Below are positions 1 through 10,968 of a stretch of 64,000 nucleotides of DNA, in pieces. The position numbers and the translations under genes are program-made. The DNA is from Seison nebaliae. Taxonomy: Eukaryota; Rotifera; Pararotatoria; Seisonacea; Seisonidae. Where the stretch lies: NCBI GenBank assembly GCA_023231475.1, contig JALJEE010002582.1, positions 1 to 64,000 on the forward strand. The letters are read 5' to 3'. Within the stretch, counting starts at the first letter, position 1. Each line of letters starts with the position of its first letter. The notes under the pieces were generated by a model that made no database searches, was not told the DNA's origin, and was given only the letters and a program-made list of their open reading frames with translations.

Positions 1-362
1 CGGCCTAGTTTCACATTCTTTGCGTGTTTGTCCTGGCTTCTTTATCTTTGATTTATTGTCCGTTATGATGTTGCATACTTTATTAGTTGATGCGTCGTTT
101 AGTGTCATCTGGGATTCTTATATGACTTTGACTGATTACACATATAAACAATGTAGTTCAATCTTGCATATAAATTCGTTCTCCCATAATTCAGGTCTTT
201 CCTATATGGTGGGACGGATTTTATTCGAATTGCATTGATTATAGACTTTTTATTGAATTGAGACATTTTATTATGTGCGAATTTGAGAAATGCATAAATC
301 TTCTTCTCAAATCACATCGAACGAGCCAAATACAAGAACATACAACTTTGTTATTGGGACCC
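1..362. other. No recognised gene at the window start
   Basis: I see no gene here. Short open frames on both strands have no recognisable domain. The stretch runs into the tandem repeat that begins near 363. Confidence 0.5.
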
Positions 363-1210
363 AAATCATAGTTTTGATGGAGAAATACGAAAAAATTGGA
401 TATACCACACCTTGGAATATTGTCGAATTGACATTCGTTGGAAAGAGCAGAAAAAACTGCATTAGTCAAATCCAAAAAATTCCAATTCAAATGAATAATA
501 ATATTTAATAATTGATGAAATTGGAATGAATGTCTAAAAGAAAAACTATAAATATCTCGATAGGAACATGGTACCAACCAACCGACCATTGTCTAGGTCT
601 AGACAAGAATTAGTCGACAACGGCAGACCATACCACCTACCGACCATAATTTAACTTCCGAAAAAGGAAATAAAAGGGAAAAAATACAAGATTGAGATTA
701 TAACATAAAATTTTCAAACAAAAAATTCTAAAATTTCGAAATGGAGTGATTCTCCCAAATCATAGTTTTGATGGAGAAATACGAAAAAATTGGATATACC
801 TCACCTTGGGATATTGTCGAATTGCCATTCATTGCAAAGAGCAGAAAAAACTACATTGGTTAAGTCCAAAAAATTTCATTTCAAATGAATAATAATATTC
901 TATAATTGATGAAATTGGAATGAATGTCGGGTTAAAAACTAGAAATATAAAATTTTCAAACAAAAAATTCGAAAATTTCAAAATCGAGTGATTCTCCCAA
1001 ATCATTGTTTGATTGAGAAGTACCAAGAAATTGGATATAACACACCTTGGAATATTGTCTAATTGACATTCATTGGAAAGAGCAGAAAAAACTGCATTTG
1101 TCAAATCCAAAAAAAAATCCCATTTCAAACGAATAATAATATTCAATAATTGATGAAATTGGAATGAATGTCCAATGAAAAAATTCGAAAAATTCAAAAT
1201 GGAGTGATTC
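363..1210. repeat. Tandem repeat with a unit of about 242 bp, three copies plus a partial
   Basis: A ~170-bp core beginning aaatcatagttttgatggag occurs at about 363-534, 757-928 and 999-1172, and is strongly similar in all three. Copies 2 and 3 are also preceded by the same ~45-bp A-rich leader that ends gagtgattctccc, giving a period of about 242 bp. A fourth leader starts near 1178 and breaks off. Copy 1 is separated from copy 2 by ~150 bp of unrelated sequence that includes a GC-richer patch (about 570-650). The minus-strand open frames (239-589, 829-1197) simply run through the repeat, and I do not regard them as genes. It may be a satellite fragment or the untranslated part of a transposon. 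Confidence 0.8.
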
Positions 1211-1480
1211 GACTTGGATATATAGTCAGATTGAGTTTACAATTAAAAATTGGGTGTATTAGCTGCAAAATTTGTATAAATCTATGGGGTCTACATCAGA
1301 TTATAACAAAAAAACATATATAAAGACACAATTAAAGACATATATTTATTTTGAGAATTTCATTAAATCAATTAAATAAATCCAATAATAAAAAATAATT
1401 AAATTTACATTATTTTATATGAATCTGATCAAAAAATTATGAGGAATTGAAATATACATGATGGAATTTCTTTTCTGTTA
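1211..1480. other. AT-rich spacer, nothing recognised
   Basis: Very AT-rich sequence between the tandem repeat and the gag relic. No coding or RNA signal seen. Confidence 0.5.
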
Positions 1481-1528
1481 AATTATATGACACTTATCCC
1501 TCTGCTTATCTTACTTATTTTGAATTTC

Positions 1529-1612
1529 CTCAAAAAGATTAACAATAAGTTTGCCATGGTTCTTTTGAAATCTGTCGAAAATGGATGTGGTGTTGGAATG
1601 AAATCCAATGCT
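1529..1612. repeat. 84-bp direct repeat, left copy
   Basis: Matches 2468-2551 at about 90% identity in the same orientation. Both copies lie in the same gag-like reading frame on the minus strand, so an internal duplication or rearrangement is more likely than a pair of long terminal repeats. Confidence 0.8.
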
Positions 1613-2467
1613 GGATTTATAAGTATGTATTTGGTATATAGTGAGGACTCTTTTTTTGTTACTGCTTTGTGAAACTCTTCGTACATGCGTTCATCTTTAG
1701 ACTCTGGGCCCGATAATCGTTGTAACATTTCTAGTGCTTCCATTAATGTATGCGCATCTAGACTTTTCATTATTTGTCTTGTTTCGCAACCATCAAGAAT
1801 TTGTATATCTGTCTTTCTTCTTCTTCCGTATAATTCGTGTCTTTCATTCTATTCGCCATGCCGTCGATCCATTTATAAGCGTCTTTATCCGCGTTTAATG
1901 GCTCAATGTCTCCAAAAAACTTTCTTATTTCATGCTGGACGTTGAGGCCTACCCTACTCTTTTCGGATTGTTATCTGTGAAGTCTACCTTCTTTGAATTT
2001 TTCCGTATGTATTTGATATAATCTTTATCATATCTTTCAATTCTTCGATGTCCTTTTTTACAGTTGCTATATCTTTTTCTATTTGTCTTTCAGATTCGCT
2101 TGCCCTATTATTCCATGATTCTTGTGCCATTCTACCTGGTGTGGGTGACCTTGTGTAATTAGATCTTCCTTGTTGTCGTTCAAACGAAGTGGTTCGTCTA
2201 TCTCTATTACCCGGGGCTGGTGATTGACTGTATTAACTTTTTCCGCCAAAAGGTGACCTATTTTGTCTGTCTGAGTATCTGTTGTGTGTGTTTCTAAAAC
2301 TGCTGTTTGGTAATCTTCCTCGTTGCATTTGGTATACTTCTTCTATTCCCGATTCGTCTGACTCCTTCAATGCCATGTCGTACTTCACTAAAAATGCTAT
2401 CATGTTTGCGTTACTTATTTGTTCGTGAATTCCTTTCTGTTTTAAGAAGCTTCTTTGCTTTTCGTTG

Positions 2468-2551
2468 CTCAAAAGGATTAACAATAAGTTTGCCATCGTT
2501 CTTTTAAAATCTATCGAAAATGGGTGGAGTGTTGGAATGAAATTCAATGCT
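2468..2551. repeat. 84-bp direct repeat, right copy
   Basis: Partner of 1529-1612. The sequences diverge abruptly outside both ends. Confidence 0.8.
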
Positions 2552-2639
2552 CATTTCCAGTTCTTTATGCACATGCTAGACATTGTTATTTGTTCTAAGA
2601 ATGTTAAGCGATGTCTATGTGTCTTCCCATTAGTTAAGT

Positions 2640-3170
2640 TACGTTTATTTGAGAGATGTCTAACGATTCAAAATCGAAAATTCTCACGAATATTCCACTT
2701 TTTTCCCTTCGTAGTGTGCTTAAGAAATTGGTTGTAAAAGAAATTGAATTCCTGGGATGTCTGATAGATAACAGAAAGAAGTCATCCGCTTTGACAGATA
2801 AGATACGTTGTAAATTTCTTGGGATGTTTTATTCGTTTCACCACAAGTGCAAATACTTTTTAATTCCTTTGAAACTTCGCCTATTTGTGACTTTTTGTTG
2901 TGACTTTTATGCCATCCCCTTATCAAGCACTTGTAAATCGTTACTTTGCCTCGATCGAACATATAACCAAACGGTACGTATGTTACTTGGATGCCGCAAT
3001 CCTTTCAACAGAGCATTTATGCTCTGCGTCAGTGGATGAAAAACATTTGGACTTCTCTTAGCGGAAAGTCTCTACATCTTAATAAGACAATTATACCAAT
3101 AAACATTTTTCATTCTAATGATTTCTTCCATTTTATGGCCTGCAAAATCAAATTTTTATTCAACAACAAA
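2640..3170 (+). pseudogene. LINE-type retrotransposon relic, C-terminal end of the reverse transcriptase
   Basis: The open frame 2656-3039 carries the pattern typical of the region just after the catalytic palm of non-LTR reverse transcriptases: a FLG..ID block, a helical segment with two Cys/His positions, KLRLFVTFC, and a downstream YN.T.RMLLG block. Reading continues in a different frame to about 3170. The catalytic YADD region, the endonuclease and the 5' part are absent, so this is a 5'-truncated or rearranged dead copy. It lies on the opposite strand to the second LINE relic at 5389-5790, and I cannot tell whether both come from one family. Confidence 0.7.
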
Positions 3171-3476
3171 TAACCATATCATCAGCATATGCATAGAGAA
3201 CAGGAAACGAATGATTAGTCATTGAGAAAGAGAAGAGATTATTTACCTCCCATAAAATGATTGCCATTACCGCATGCGACAGACAACAGATTCGGACAGT
3301 TTTTTCAAATGGATTATCATAAAAGCCAATAAATATGTTCGATACAAATCGGAAATTTTCTCATTGTCTCTTTTTAATAATTTGATTCAATATTCAATTT
3401 CACTTGATTTTGACGAGTTAAATAATTAACTAAATAGACGGCAAAGAATTTTAGTTTTGTAGAAAAACAGTAAAGT
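3171..3476. other. Spacer, nothing recognised
   Basis: AT-rich spacer between the LINE relic and the 3' end of the ZNG1 gene. No feature seen. Confidence 0.5.
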
Positions 3477-4604
3477 TTAAGTGTTTTTTAATTTGCGGTT
3501 AAAACGATGAAATAAATTATCTAATGAATTACGATTTATCTGTAAACGTTTTCCAATTAGAATAAAAATTGAATCAGAATTGTTTTTATTGAGTTTAGTT
3601 AAAAATATGTCATTTGATGGAACTTCAACAATTGGTTGAATATCATACGATTCTGCCACCGATTGTAAATGATACCATTTGAATTGATTGTCCTCTTTGA
3701 TGTGAATTAATCCTTTCATTCTCATAATTTCAAAATCATTCGATGTCTCCCACAACATCAGATCGACTATATTTTTGATATCTGTCAAATTGAATTCGAA
3801 TTTCATTTGGGACAATTTGAGAGTCAAAGTAGAAATTTCGCTATTTTCCGATACTTCCTCACTTTCCGAATAAGTTATGATTTTTTCTATATTGCTTTTA
3901 TGTGAGACATTGCGGTAAGTTGAAATTGAGAATAATGAAGACAACTCATCCAACTGGGAGAATCGAGTAACGATATAATGGAAAGAAGAATTGATTTGTG
4001 AGATTGTTTTTTTGATTAATTCGATTTGATTTGTACTCACCAAATCTACTTTATTCAATAGAATGATATCAGCAAAAATTAGTTGTTCAACAAATAATTT
4101 ATTTTGATTGAATTGAAGAGAGAAATGTTTCATATCTACGACAGTAACAATTCCATTCAATTCAATAAGAGATTCCAATTGGTCATCCATCCATAATTGT
4201 TTAATTATTGGAATAGGATTAGATAATCCACTTGTCTCTATTAAAATGTGATTGAAATGATAATTGGAATTCATTAACAACTTTTCAATTGCTCCAACCA
4301 TTTCACCTTTTAAACTACAACAAATACATCCATTCTTTAATGACATCCATTCATCAAACAGAATATTATCTTTCTTCGTCTCTCCTAACAAAAGTTCCCT
4401 TTCTCCCACCGATTCCGTCCCGAAATCATTCAACAATATCGCTATTTTTAATTTATGATCATTTCTTATAATTTCTTTCAATAACGTCGTTTTTCCTGCA
4501 CCTAATTGTCCAGTAATGATTGTCACGGGAACTGGATCTCGTTTCTTTGGGAGAAGTTTAATTGGAACCAACATCGGAATTTCATCTTCTTCCTCCTTCT
4601 CCAT
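3477..4604 (-). CDS. ZNG1: COG0523 GTPase, zinc-regulated metalloprotein activator ZNG1 (CBWD family)
   Basis: G3E-family P-loop GTPase. Animal members deliver zinc to methionine aminopeptidase METAP1 in the cytosol. Starting at the ATG at 4604, the protein has 375 residues. It shows the Walker A loop GQLGAGKTT (32-40), the family CxCC zinc motif as CICC (93-96), an ETSGLS switch segment, the guanine motif NKVD (184-187) and a C-terminal CobW domain with an RMKG.. block. The frame stays open upstream to 4646 without an ATG, so a 5' exon is possible. The short N-terminal peptide that docks METAP1 in vertebrate ZNG1 (CPELVPI) is IPMLVPI here, lacking the Cys. Single exon, typical length. Family assignment is certain; METAP1 as partner is inferred. 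Confidence 0.93.
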   Translation of the reverse strand: MEKEEEDEIPMLVPIKLLPKKRDPVPVTIITGQLGAGKTTLLKEIIRNDHKLKIAILLNDFGTESVGERELLLGETKKDNILFDEWMSLKNGCICCSLKGEMVGAIEKLLMNSNYHFNHILIETSGLSNPIPIIKQLWMDDQLESLIELNGIVTVVDMKHFSLQFNQNKLFVEQLIFADIILLNKVDLVSTNQIELIKKTISQINSSFHYIVTRFSQLDELSSLFSISTYRNVSHKSNIEKIITYSESEEVSENSEISTLTLKLSQMKFEFNLTDIKNIVDLMLWETSNDFEIMRMKGLIHIKEDNQFKWYHLQSVAESYDIQPIVEVPSNDIFLTKLNKNNSDSIFILIGKRLQINRNSLDNLFHRFNRKLKNT

Positions 4605-4903
4605 TTTTTTGGATTTCTCTTCGATCTTTATACTTGAGATTTTCACAAATTCGAAAGCTAAAATTTTAATTGAAAACTTTATTATAATTTTATAAATTAT
4701 ATGAAAAATTATAAATTTTATATTTTACGTTATAAGTATAACTATTTGTTCGATTGGAAAACAATTGCTTTTGATGGTTATTTTAAATTCTTGATACCAT
4801 CAGATTTTAAAATTAGAATATCAGATAAATATTTGAAGATTGTTGGAATTACAATTATTGTATAACAGGATCTGTTAATAGCTTAATTTATGACTTATAA
4901 CAT

Positions 4904-4975
4904 GACTCCGTGGCGCAACGGTAGCGCGTTCGACTCCAGATCGAAAGGTTGCGTGTTCGAATCACGTCGGGGTCG
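4904..4975 (+). tRNA. tRNA-Trp (anticodon CCA)
   Basis: Full cloverleaf. The acceptor stem GACTCCG pairs with CGGGGTC (one G-U pair). The anticodon stem TTCGA/TCGAA encloses the loop CTCCAGA with anticodon CCA at 4936-4938. The T loop contains GTTCGAATC. No intron. A T-run at about 4982-4986 can serve as the RNA polymerase III terminator. Confidence 0.95.
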
Positions 4976-5388
4976 TATAAATTTTTAAATTTTTAATTAT
5001 CTTATCAAGTCATGGTTTACGCAGTTTGAATAAATAATTTAATTGGAATACGTGGTACAACAACGTGGACTAATCGAAGATCCGGAGAAGCGACATGTAT
5101 AGTGAACAATGAATATTTCGGTATGAAAGTATATTAACGATATATTCAATAAAGGAATGTTGAATATTTCACTAATTCGTCATATGAAAATGTTGAAGAA
5201 ACGGAAGAGTCCTTCAGACAAAATTGATGATTTAAAAGGTTCTTTAGTACGGTTAAAAACTTAAGTTAAGATAAAACTGTTAAGTAGAAATTTAGATAGA
5301 ACTTATTTGTTAAAGATACTTACAATTAGTACGGTATCAAAAGGTTAACGTGGAAATAAGAAATCACCGTTGGCGATCATGTTACTTT
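4976..5388. other. Spacer with possible 3' remains of a LINE
   Basis: No gene recognised. On the minus strand this lies just downstream of the reverse-transcriptase relic and may be further decayed element sequence. Confidence 0.4.
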
Positions 5389-5790
5389 CGTTTAGTTAGA
5401 TGCATGGATGTCGTCAATAACCAGTTCAAATAACCAGAAACCTGGGATCGTACCTTGACGAACTCCTGAATTAATTTGAAAGGGAGTGCTGTAACTATCA
5501 CCGTGAACAACGCGTCCAGAGGAATTGCAGGAGAGATGGACGAGAAATTTGAGGATAGAATATGGGACGTGTTGACGCAAGATATGATCAAATGGAAAAG
5601 AAACGTTGACTGAATCGAATGCCTTTGAAGCATCAAGGAAGAGAAGATGTTAGGAAAGTTTAATTTCCTTAAAAATACTAACTGCCGAACGAGGAGAAAC
5701 AAAAAGAGGATATGTGCTTCGACAAGATGATCGATAACCGAATTGATACGATGAAGTAAATGGACACCAAGTAACCGTGTCTCATTAAAT
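5389..5790 (-). pseudogene. LINE reverse-transcriptase relic (palm/finger region)
   Basis: Minus-strand reading gives, in order, a QFGYRSSCRS block, an in-frame stop, then LLFLDASKAFDSVN (the first catalytic Asp region), and GVRQGTIPG..LF....IDDIHASN followed by a stop. These are conserved blocks of non-LTR reverse transcriptases (compare D.SKAFD and GVRQG..LSP.LF). The YADD box is not reached. The interruption and the loss of the downstream catalytic box mark a dead copy. Confidence 0.85.
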
Positions 5791-6169
5791 GAAGAAAGTT
5801 TTCGATCGACGAGTTCAGATTTTGATGTTATATTAATTTTCCTAATCCATAATTGTAAACTTTTTCAAATTGGATTCTTGGTCTGCTCATTACAATGAGC
5901 TGTCAAGTGGAGGGCCTGTATTAAAAGAACAGTTTACCAGTGATCTTAACATGAATAACTCCGATTACTATTATAAGTTATGTAGAAGAAAGTTTTCCAA
6001 TCATATTTCAAGTCGTCCCCTTATTATTAAGATTGTTCCCAGGAACAGAAAGTTCAAAATAATTCCGATGCAAATATTCTTCGTGTTATTGTAAACGTGT
6101 CCAAAATTTTGTTATTTCTTCTTTGGTCCATCTTCCACTGTAGAATCATTACATATATTTCTTATTATA
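5791..6169. other. Spacer with one short open frame
   Basis: A 74-codon open frame at 5870-6094 (+) has no recognised domain. It may be a remnant of the neighbouring LINE or chance. Confidence 0.3.
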
Positions 6170-7216
6170 ATGATTCCAAATGATGTATTATTTCTCAGTG
6201 TTTTTCTTATTTTTGTTGCGTGGTTGTTACTAAATCATGACAATGAGAATGTCCGATGTCTCTGTCAATCAATTTGGATTCACTTCCAAAAATGGAGGGA
6301 AATATTTTTTGAATTTTCAAACATATATTTTAAGGAAAAAACTGAAATTGTTGGAAGCTCAACATCAACTTTGACATCTGTATCACTGAGTTCATGTGAA
6401 GAACTGGTCATCGAGAAGTCAAATAGATTAAGATAAGTAGAAATCGAAACAAAAGAAAAAGTTTCGTTTACGAAGAATACGTCGCAAAAAGAAGATGATT
6501 CTTTTTTCGATTCATCTCTCTCTCGAATAAAACGAATGTTCCCACAACAATTCGGAAATGGGTCATAAATTTTCCATAGGAGTCCTCGACCATTGGCCCC
6601 TCCCGATCCGACGTTTCTCAAAACGTATATTCGTCCGAACAGATTGGACAATTCTCAAAACTCTCCAAAATCAAATATTGTTTCGGATGACAATCAAACA
6701 CTTCTTTCAGAATCAAGTTTGAGAGATCAATCACATAATGATACTCTACTGAAAAGTCCAGTGAGAACTTGTTAAAATATGGTAAATCTGAAAATAGAAC
6801 AACTCATAATAATTCAAATAGTGATGCACCAATCCTTTCCACAAAACTAAATGACGTACTTCAAAGTAGTAGAGAATCAGACAATTTAGGTATCCAATCA
6901 AGACAAAGTGTATCAGAAGTAGCATTAGATATAGAAAAAGCTATAGATCTTCGTCATAGATCTATAGTCATAAAAGATAATTGATCAAGCAACTGAAAAA
7001 CACATAAGAGACCGTCGGTTATTATTTTTGAAAAGAAAACCGAGCACAAATGTAAATCAAATTCGTCCTATTCGTATTCTTATGGTGAGGAACTATTATA
7101 GTTCACCTAGAATTAGGCGCCCGAGATTGGCTAACATGACTGCTTACATTAAAAAGAGAAAAATGGAAAGTCCAGGGATAATTTGTCACTCACCAAGACC
7201 GGTCCCTAGAACGTAA
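6170..7216 (+). pseudogene. Broken coding-like segment with an N-terminal membrane helix; function unknown
   Basis: Successive plus-strand open stretches at 6170-6436, about 6437-6570, 6580-6775, 6769-6984 and 7028-7216 have protein-like composition. The first starts with a hydrophobic helix (about residues 5-21) followed by a Cys-containing stretch; the later ones are Ser/Asn/Asp-rich and end basic. The first three lie in one frame, separated by stops (TAA at 6434-6436, another near 6568). A GT-AG intron from the GT at 6415 to the AG before GAGTCCTCG (about 6580) would remove both stops. No splice I can find joins the later segments in frame, so I call it a pseudogene. It could instead be a fast-evolving multi-exon gene. 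No family recognised. Confidence 0.3.
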
Positions 7217-9123
7217 GGTTGTCCTCAGGATAGATAACCAGGAAAAAGTAGTTGAAACAATTAAAAAGACAGAAACATATGAGAAAGATTCAAATAAATA
7301 TGTAATAATATTACCATATTAAATGTTAATCTGTGTTCAAAATTTCATAACGTTTGAATCAATATTAATCATTTCACCATAGAAAACATAACACACAAGC
7401 AATTTGACAAATGAAAATTTTTTGAAACTGTAAATGCAGTTTACGCGCAATATTTATTAGTAACGAAACGAATTTTACGCGCAGTTTTTCTTTGAAGAAT
7501 TTGTCTATAAATTCAAGCGAAATGAAACAATAAAAAATTAATATAAAATACTTTAAAATTGCAGTTGAACCTTCGCGACAGACAACGTATCCGACCGAAA
7601 GAGAAACATCAATCACATGGTCATTTTGTGGTTCTAAAATTTTACATAAAACCCAAATAATCTTATTTAGCCTGATAAACGTTGGAACAGTTTATCCTAA
7701 GAAATGAGGATAAAAAGAAATTGCAAGTTTTTTAATGGGAAGAAATATTTTCTTGAATCATGGAAATAGACAAACGTTTGATCGAAAGGTCTACCATCAA
7801 TTATTCAAAAACCAAAACCAAAATTGTTGATTGAACGTTGTGCACCTGGAAATAATGATATAATGCTGAAAATGATCAATTATCGATGAACGAATTTCAA
7901 TAATTTTAAAACACAAAACATTGTAGTTTAAATTTCCCTCCGTTTTTGTTTTTAGTTTTATCAAGTAAACACTGTCAATTCATTTAATTAAATATATTAT
8001 AATTTTTTTAATCTCTCATCAATTGATAAAAATATTCCAAAATTTCTCTATAAACGTTTTCTATCTGTGAATTGAAGCCTTTCCGATTTCTCCTATCTAC
8101 GTATCAGATATCTAACTTGTAAGAATTTTGGAATCCATCTCTTCATCCGATTTACCATTTCCGTCATGTAACCAATATGAATTGTTCTCCACTCCTGTCA
8201 GCCTTTTCTGTAATTACTATTCGGTACCGTTGCCTTCCTCCTTAGAAGCCGCCCGTTATACAATTAATAATTTTAACATCTCCTCATTCATTCCTGTTTC
8301 CTTACGATCTCATATGGACTAAGGGACTTATATCTACAGATTCTTCAGCCGAGTTATCCCGTATACTTTTTAATTTACTTGGATTTGTTGGGGACTTGTA
8401 ATCTTAAATATTCTCTAAATCAAAAAATAAACTTAAATATTTTCTTTTTGATGAAGGTTTTATTCTCACAATTTTGACATTCGAACGATAAATGATTTTT
8501 TATAAAGCAACCGAAAAAAAATTTAACAGAGTATTCCTTTTTGTCATCAAACTAGAAACGTATGATTTGGAGCAGGAGAAAGAGAGATATTTTTTACGAT
8601 GGAGGGAGTTGTAGAAACGACAACAGTCTTCGTCGGATTAATGGAACAATTCCATAATTTTCTCCGGAAATTTCTATTTGTTTCGTTGGAGAAAATTTAT
8701 TTATTTATTTTAATTATTTATAATAAGAGGGAGAAGAAAAAAAGGAGAAGAAAAGGAACAAGATTGGGCGGCGCTGCAGAAAGATCCACTCATCTATCAG
8801 AAAAAACATATCAAGGAAGATAAAAAAGAAAAAAGAAATATTTAACTTCTCATACAAGGACAATATAAACGTCGTTCTCGAGAGCACTAGTAATGAGCAT
8901 TAATAATTATTATTATGCTCTATTTATTGAATCTCCTGTGGTATTCGATTGAATATTGAATAGATGTTAATAATACGTATAAGAACTGAAATATACAGCG
9001 AAAGATTTTAAATGTTATTTAATAAATAACGAATAAAAATGCTTCTAATACAACTAAAAGTTAAATGATAATCATATAAATAGAAAAAATTTGGATAACA
9101 GAGAAAACAAATTTAAAAATTTA
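7217..9123. other. Intergenic stretch, nothing convincing
   Basis: Two short plus-strand open frames (8128-8322 and 8599-8823, the latter Lys/Arg-rich) have no recognised domain and poor coding character. No RNA gene seen before the tRNA at 9124. Confidence 0.4.
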
Positions 9124-9130
9124 CGTCCCT

Positions 9131-9191
<61 letters not shown>

Positions 9192-9197
9192 AGAGAC
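9124..9197 (-). tRNA. tRNA-Asn (anticodon GTT)
   Basis: Complete cloverleaf on the minus strand. The acceptor GTCTCTG pairs with CAGGGAC, the D arm is GCGCAATCGGTTAGCGC, the anticodon loop CTGTTAA gives GTT, and the T arm is GGTGGTTCAAGCCCACC. No intron. TTTTT follows downstream on the minus strand (about 9112-9118 in window coordinates), as expected for polymerase III termination. Confidence 0.95.
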
Positions 9198-9765
9198 ACG
9201 TTGGATTAATCGATTTTTTGTACAAGATGATCAATTAATTTATGAACGTTGGAAATATGTATATTTGAAAATGATTGTAAACGTCCAAAGTTACTGGTTA
9301 AGATTTATTGCTTTAATTTCGAACTGAATTAGATTTCCTAATGCATCAAGATTCTAGAACAAGTTTCTAGAACACTACATATTAAAGATTTCCAAGAAAA
9401 TAAAAGAAAGGAATGTATTCTCGCTTTCGTTTTCTCCCACTTCATCCAACATTTCCATTTTTTCTCTCTCAAATGACGAAATTAGATCAGCCGTTACTTC
9501 ACTAAAGAGCTCAACTGCTAAAGAGATCAATAACGTTTGTCCGATGCTGGCTCAATTCACGATGGAGACTCTTCTTCCATAGATTTCTTCCCTCATTAAC
9601 AATTGTCTGGCAAATGATGAATTTCCGAATGATCTATTCCACTTTAGGATTGTCCCAATCCTCAAGAATCATGAGATGGATTCATCTCTGATTTGCTCCT
9701 TTCGTCGTATCTGTGTTGTATTAATACATATTGTAGAAAAGTTTTTGTTTATTAATTTTACATAT
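9198..9765. other. Spacer between tRNA-Asn and the transposase relic
   Basis: No gene recognised. The 5' end of the mariner-like element presumably lies here, but I could not find a terminal inverted repeat matching its 3' end. Confidence 0.4.
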
Positions 9766-10320
9766 TTAGAAAAATTATCAGTAAATTGGATTTAGATATA
9801 AGTGTCAGTACAGTGAATCGAAGATTAACAAAATCGACGTTTCGGAGAGAAAAAATGAAAAAGGAACCTTTGTTAACAAAAAAATCTAAGGCCAACCGGG
9901 TGGAGAAAATCAGAAATTGGATTAACGAAGGAAATAATGGACAATTCGTTATTTTTAGCGACGAAAAAAGATTTAATATCGATGGTCCTGATGGTTTTTC
10001 CTTCTAATGGCATGACCTAAGGAAGGAACCCTCTATTTTCTCAAAATCAGTGAGGGGCTCCAAGTTGGGTGTTATGGTGTGGGCCGGAATTTGGCATGGA
10101 GAAAAAAACCGATTGTTTTCATCGATCGTTCGGTGAATTCAGAGAAATATATTGAAATTCTTGAAAAATATCTGGTCCCTGTGTCCAAAGAACATCCTCA
10201 TTTGATGTTTCAACAGGACAACGCCAGACCTCACACATGGATTTTATTAATAAACTCATTAAAACGCTTGGAAAAAGAATTTCTTATGTTTTAGAAAAGA
10301 AGGGAAACGTTTATGACCAT
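9766..10320 (+). pseudogene. Dead Tc1/mariner-family transposase
   Basis: The reading starts within the second helix-turn-helix (SVSTVNRRL), continues through FSDEKRFNIDGPDGF with the first catalytic Asp, and GVMVWAGI, then shifts frame to reach FQQDNARPHT with the second catalytic Asp. It then jumps directly to the usual C-terminal tail (KRISYVLEKKGNVYDH, stop). The PDLNPIE-type block that supplies the third acidic residue is deleted. One in-frame stop follows FSF (near 10005), with at least one frameshift near 10100 and another at the deletion joint. The N-terminal first HTH is missing. The copy cannot make active transposase. Confidence 0.88.
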
Positions 10321-10438
10321 TAATTTTATACAATTTATGTCTGTTTTTAAAGTTTTGACAAAAATAAACCTGAATTTTCAATTTCCAATGCAAAATGATA
10401 GTATTTAAAGTTTTGACGAAGAGTATATATTATCATAG

Positions 10439-10565
10439 CAACTATTAATATCACTAATAAACATTTCGTAAATTTTAATTTTATCATTCATTAATACTAC
10501 GCAAGGAAACATCAAAATTTTCTTTTATTCTTCTAATTCTTGTTAAGTGACATGTTTGGAGAATA
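10439..10565. repeat. Direct repeat copy 1, next to the transposase relic
   Basis: Begins caactattaatatcactaa, contains ggaaacatcaaaatttt, and ends gtttggagaat. It is highly similar to 10969-11138, which carries extra insertions of about 12 and about 30 bp. It lies just after the end of the mariner-like relic (taaagttttgac repeats near 10348 and 10408). Confidence 0.85.
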
Positions 10566-10968
10566 TCAATTAATTGTATGTAATTATTGGACGAAGAACG
10601 ATTATGTTAAGAAAAATAAAATTGATGTTTGATAAGGAATTACTAATTTCTATTTCCCAATAGAATGAAAATAAAGAGTACCGAAAAAAACGGAGAATAT
10701 TATTGGCATGTAATCCTGTAGATCATGTCAATTATATGTAGATATTGTGTCTTCTCCTGGTGTAACTTTAACCGTTTAAGAACGATAAGCACAACAATTT
10801 TGGTTTTTCTATATAATATATACTGTTGTACGTGTATAGTGCAGTGGTTTGAGACAAAATTTTCAAGGGAAGCTTCTGAATTTCAATCCCATTGTACTAA
10901 ATTTTTTTTTCTAATTTCTCCAAAAATTCAATTTTTTTATAGATTTAATTTTTTCTTATCGTGCATAA

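Larger units (their letters stand above)
1529..2551 (-). pseudogene. Degenerate retrotransposon gag-like coding relic
   Basis: Reading the minus strand, several open segments in different frames join into one Gag-like protein: a basic Arg/Ser/Asn-rich part (around 2233-2350), a coiled-coil-like Glu/Lys-rich part (around 1990-2100) and a helical capsid-like part (around 1680-1940). At least one in-frame stop and two frameshifts interrupt it, so it cannot encode a full product. An 84-bp direct repeat (1529-1612 and 2468-2551, about 8 mismatches) bounds it. No protease, reverse transcriptase or integrase follows in frame. Assignment to an LTR-type element rests on overall character, not on a diagnostic motif. 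Confidence 0.55.

Noticed and set aside
1529-2551. The 84-bp repeats as a pair of LTRs
   Set aside because: They lie within the gag-like reading frame and lack TG...CA ends or a primer-binding site.
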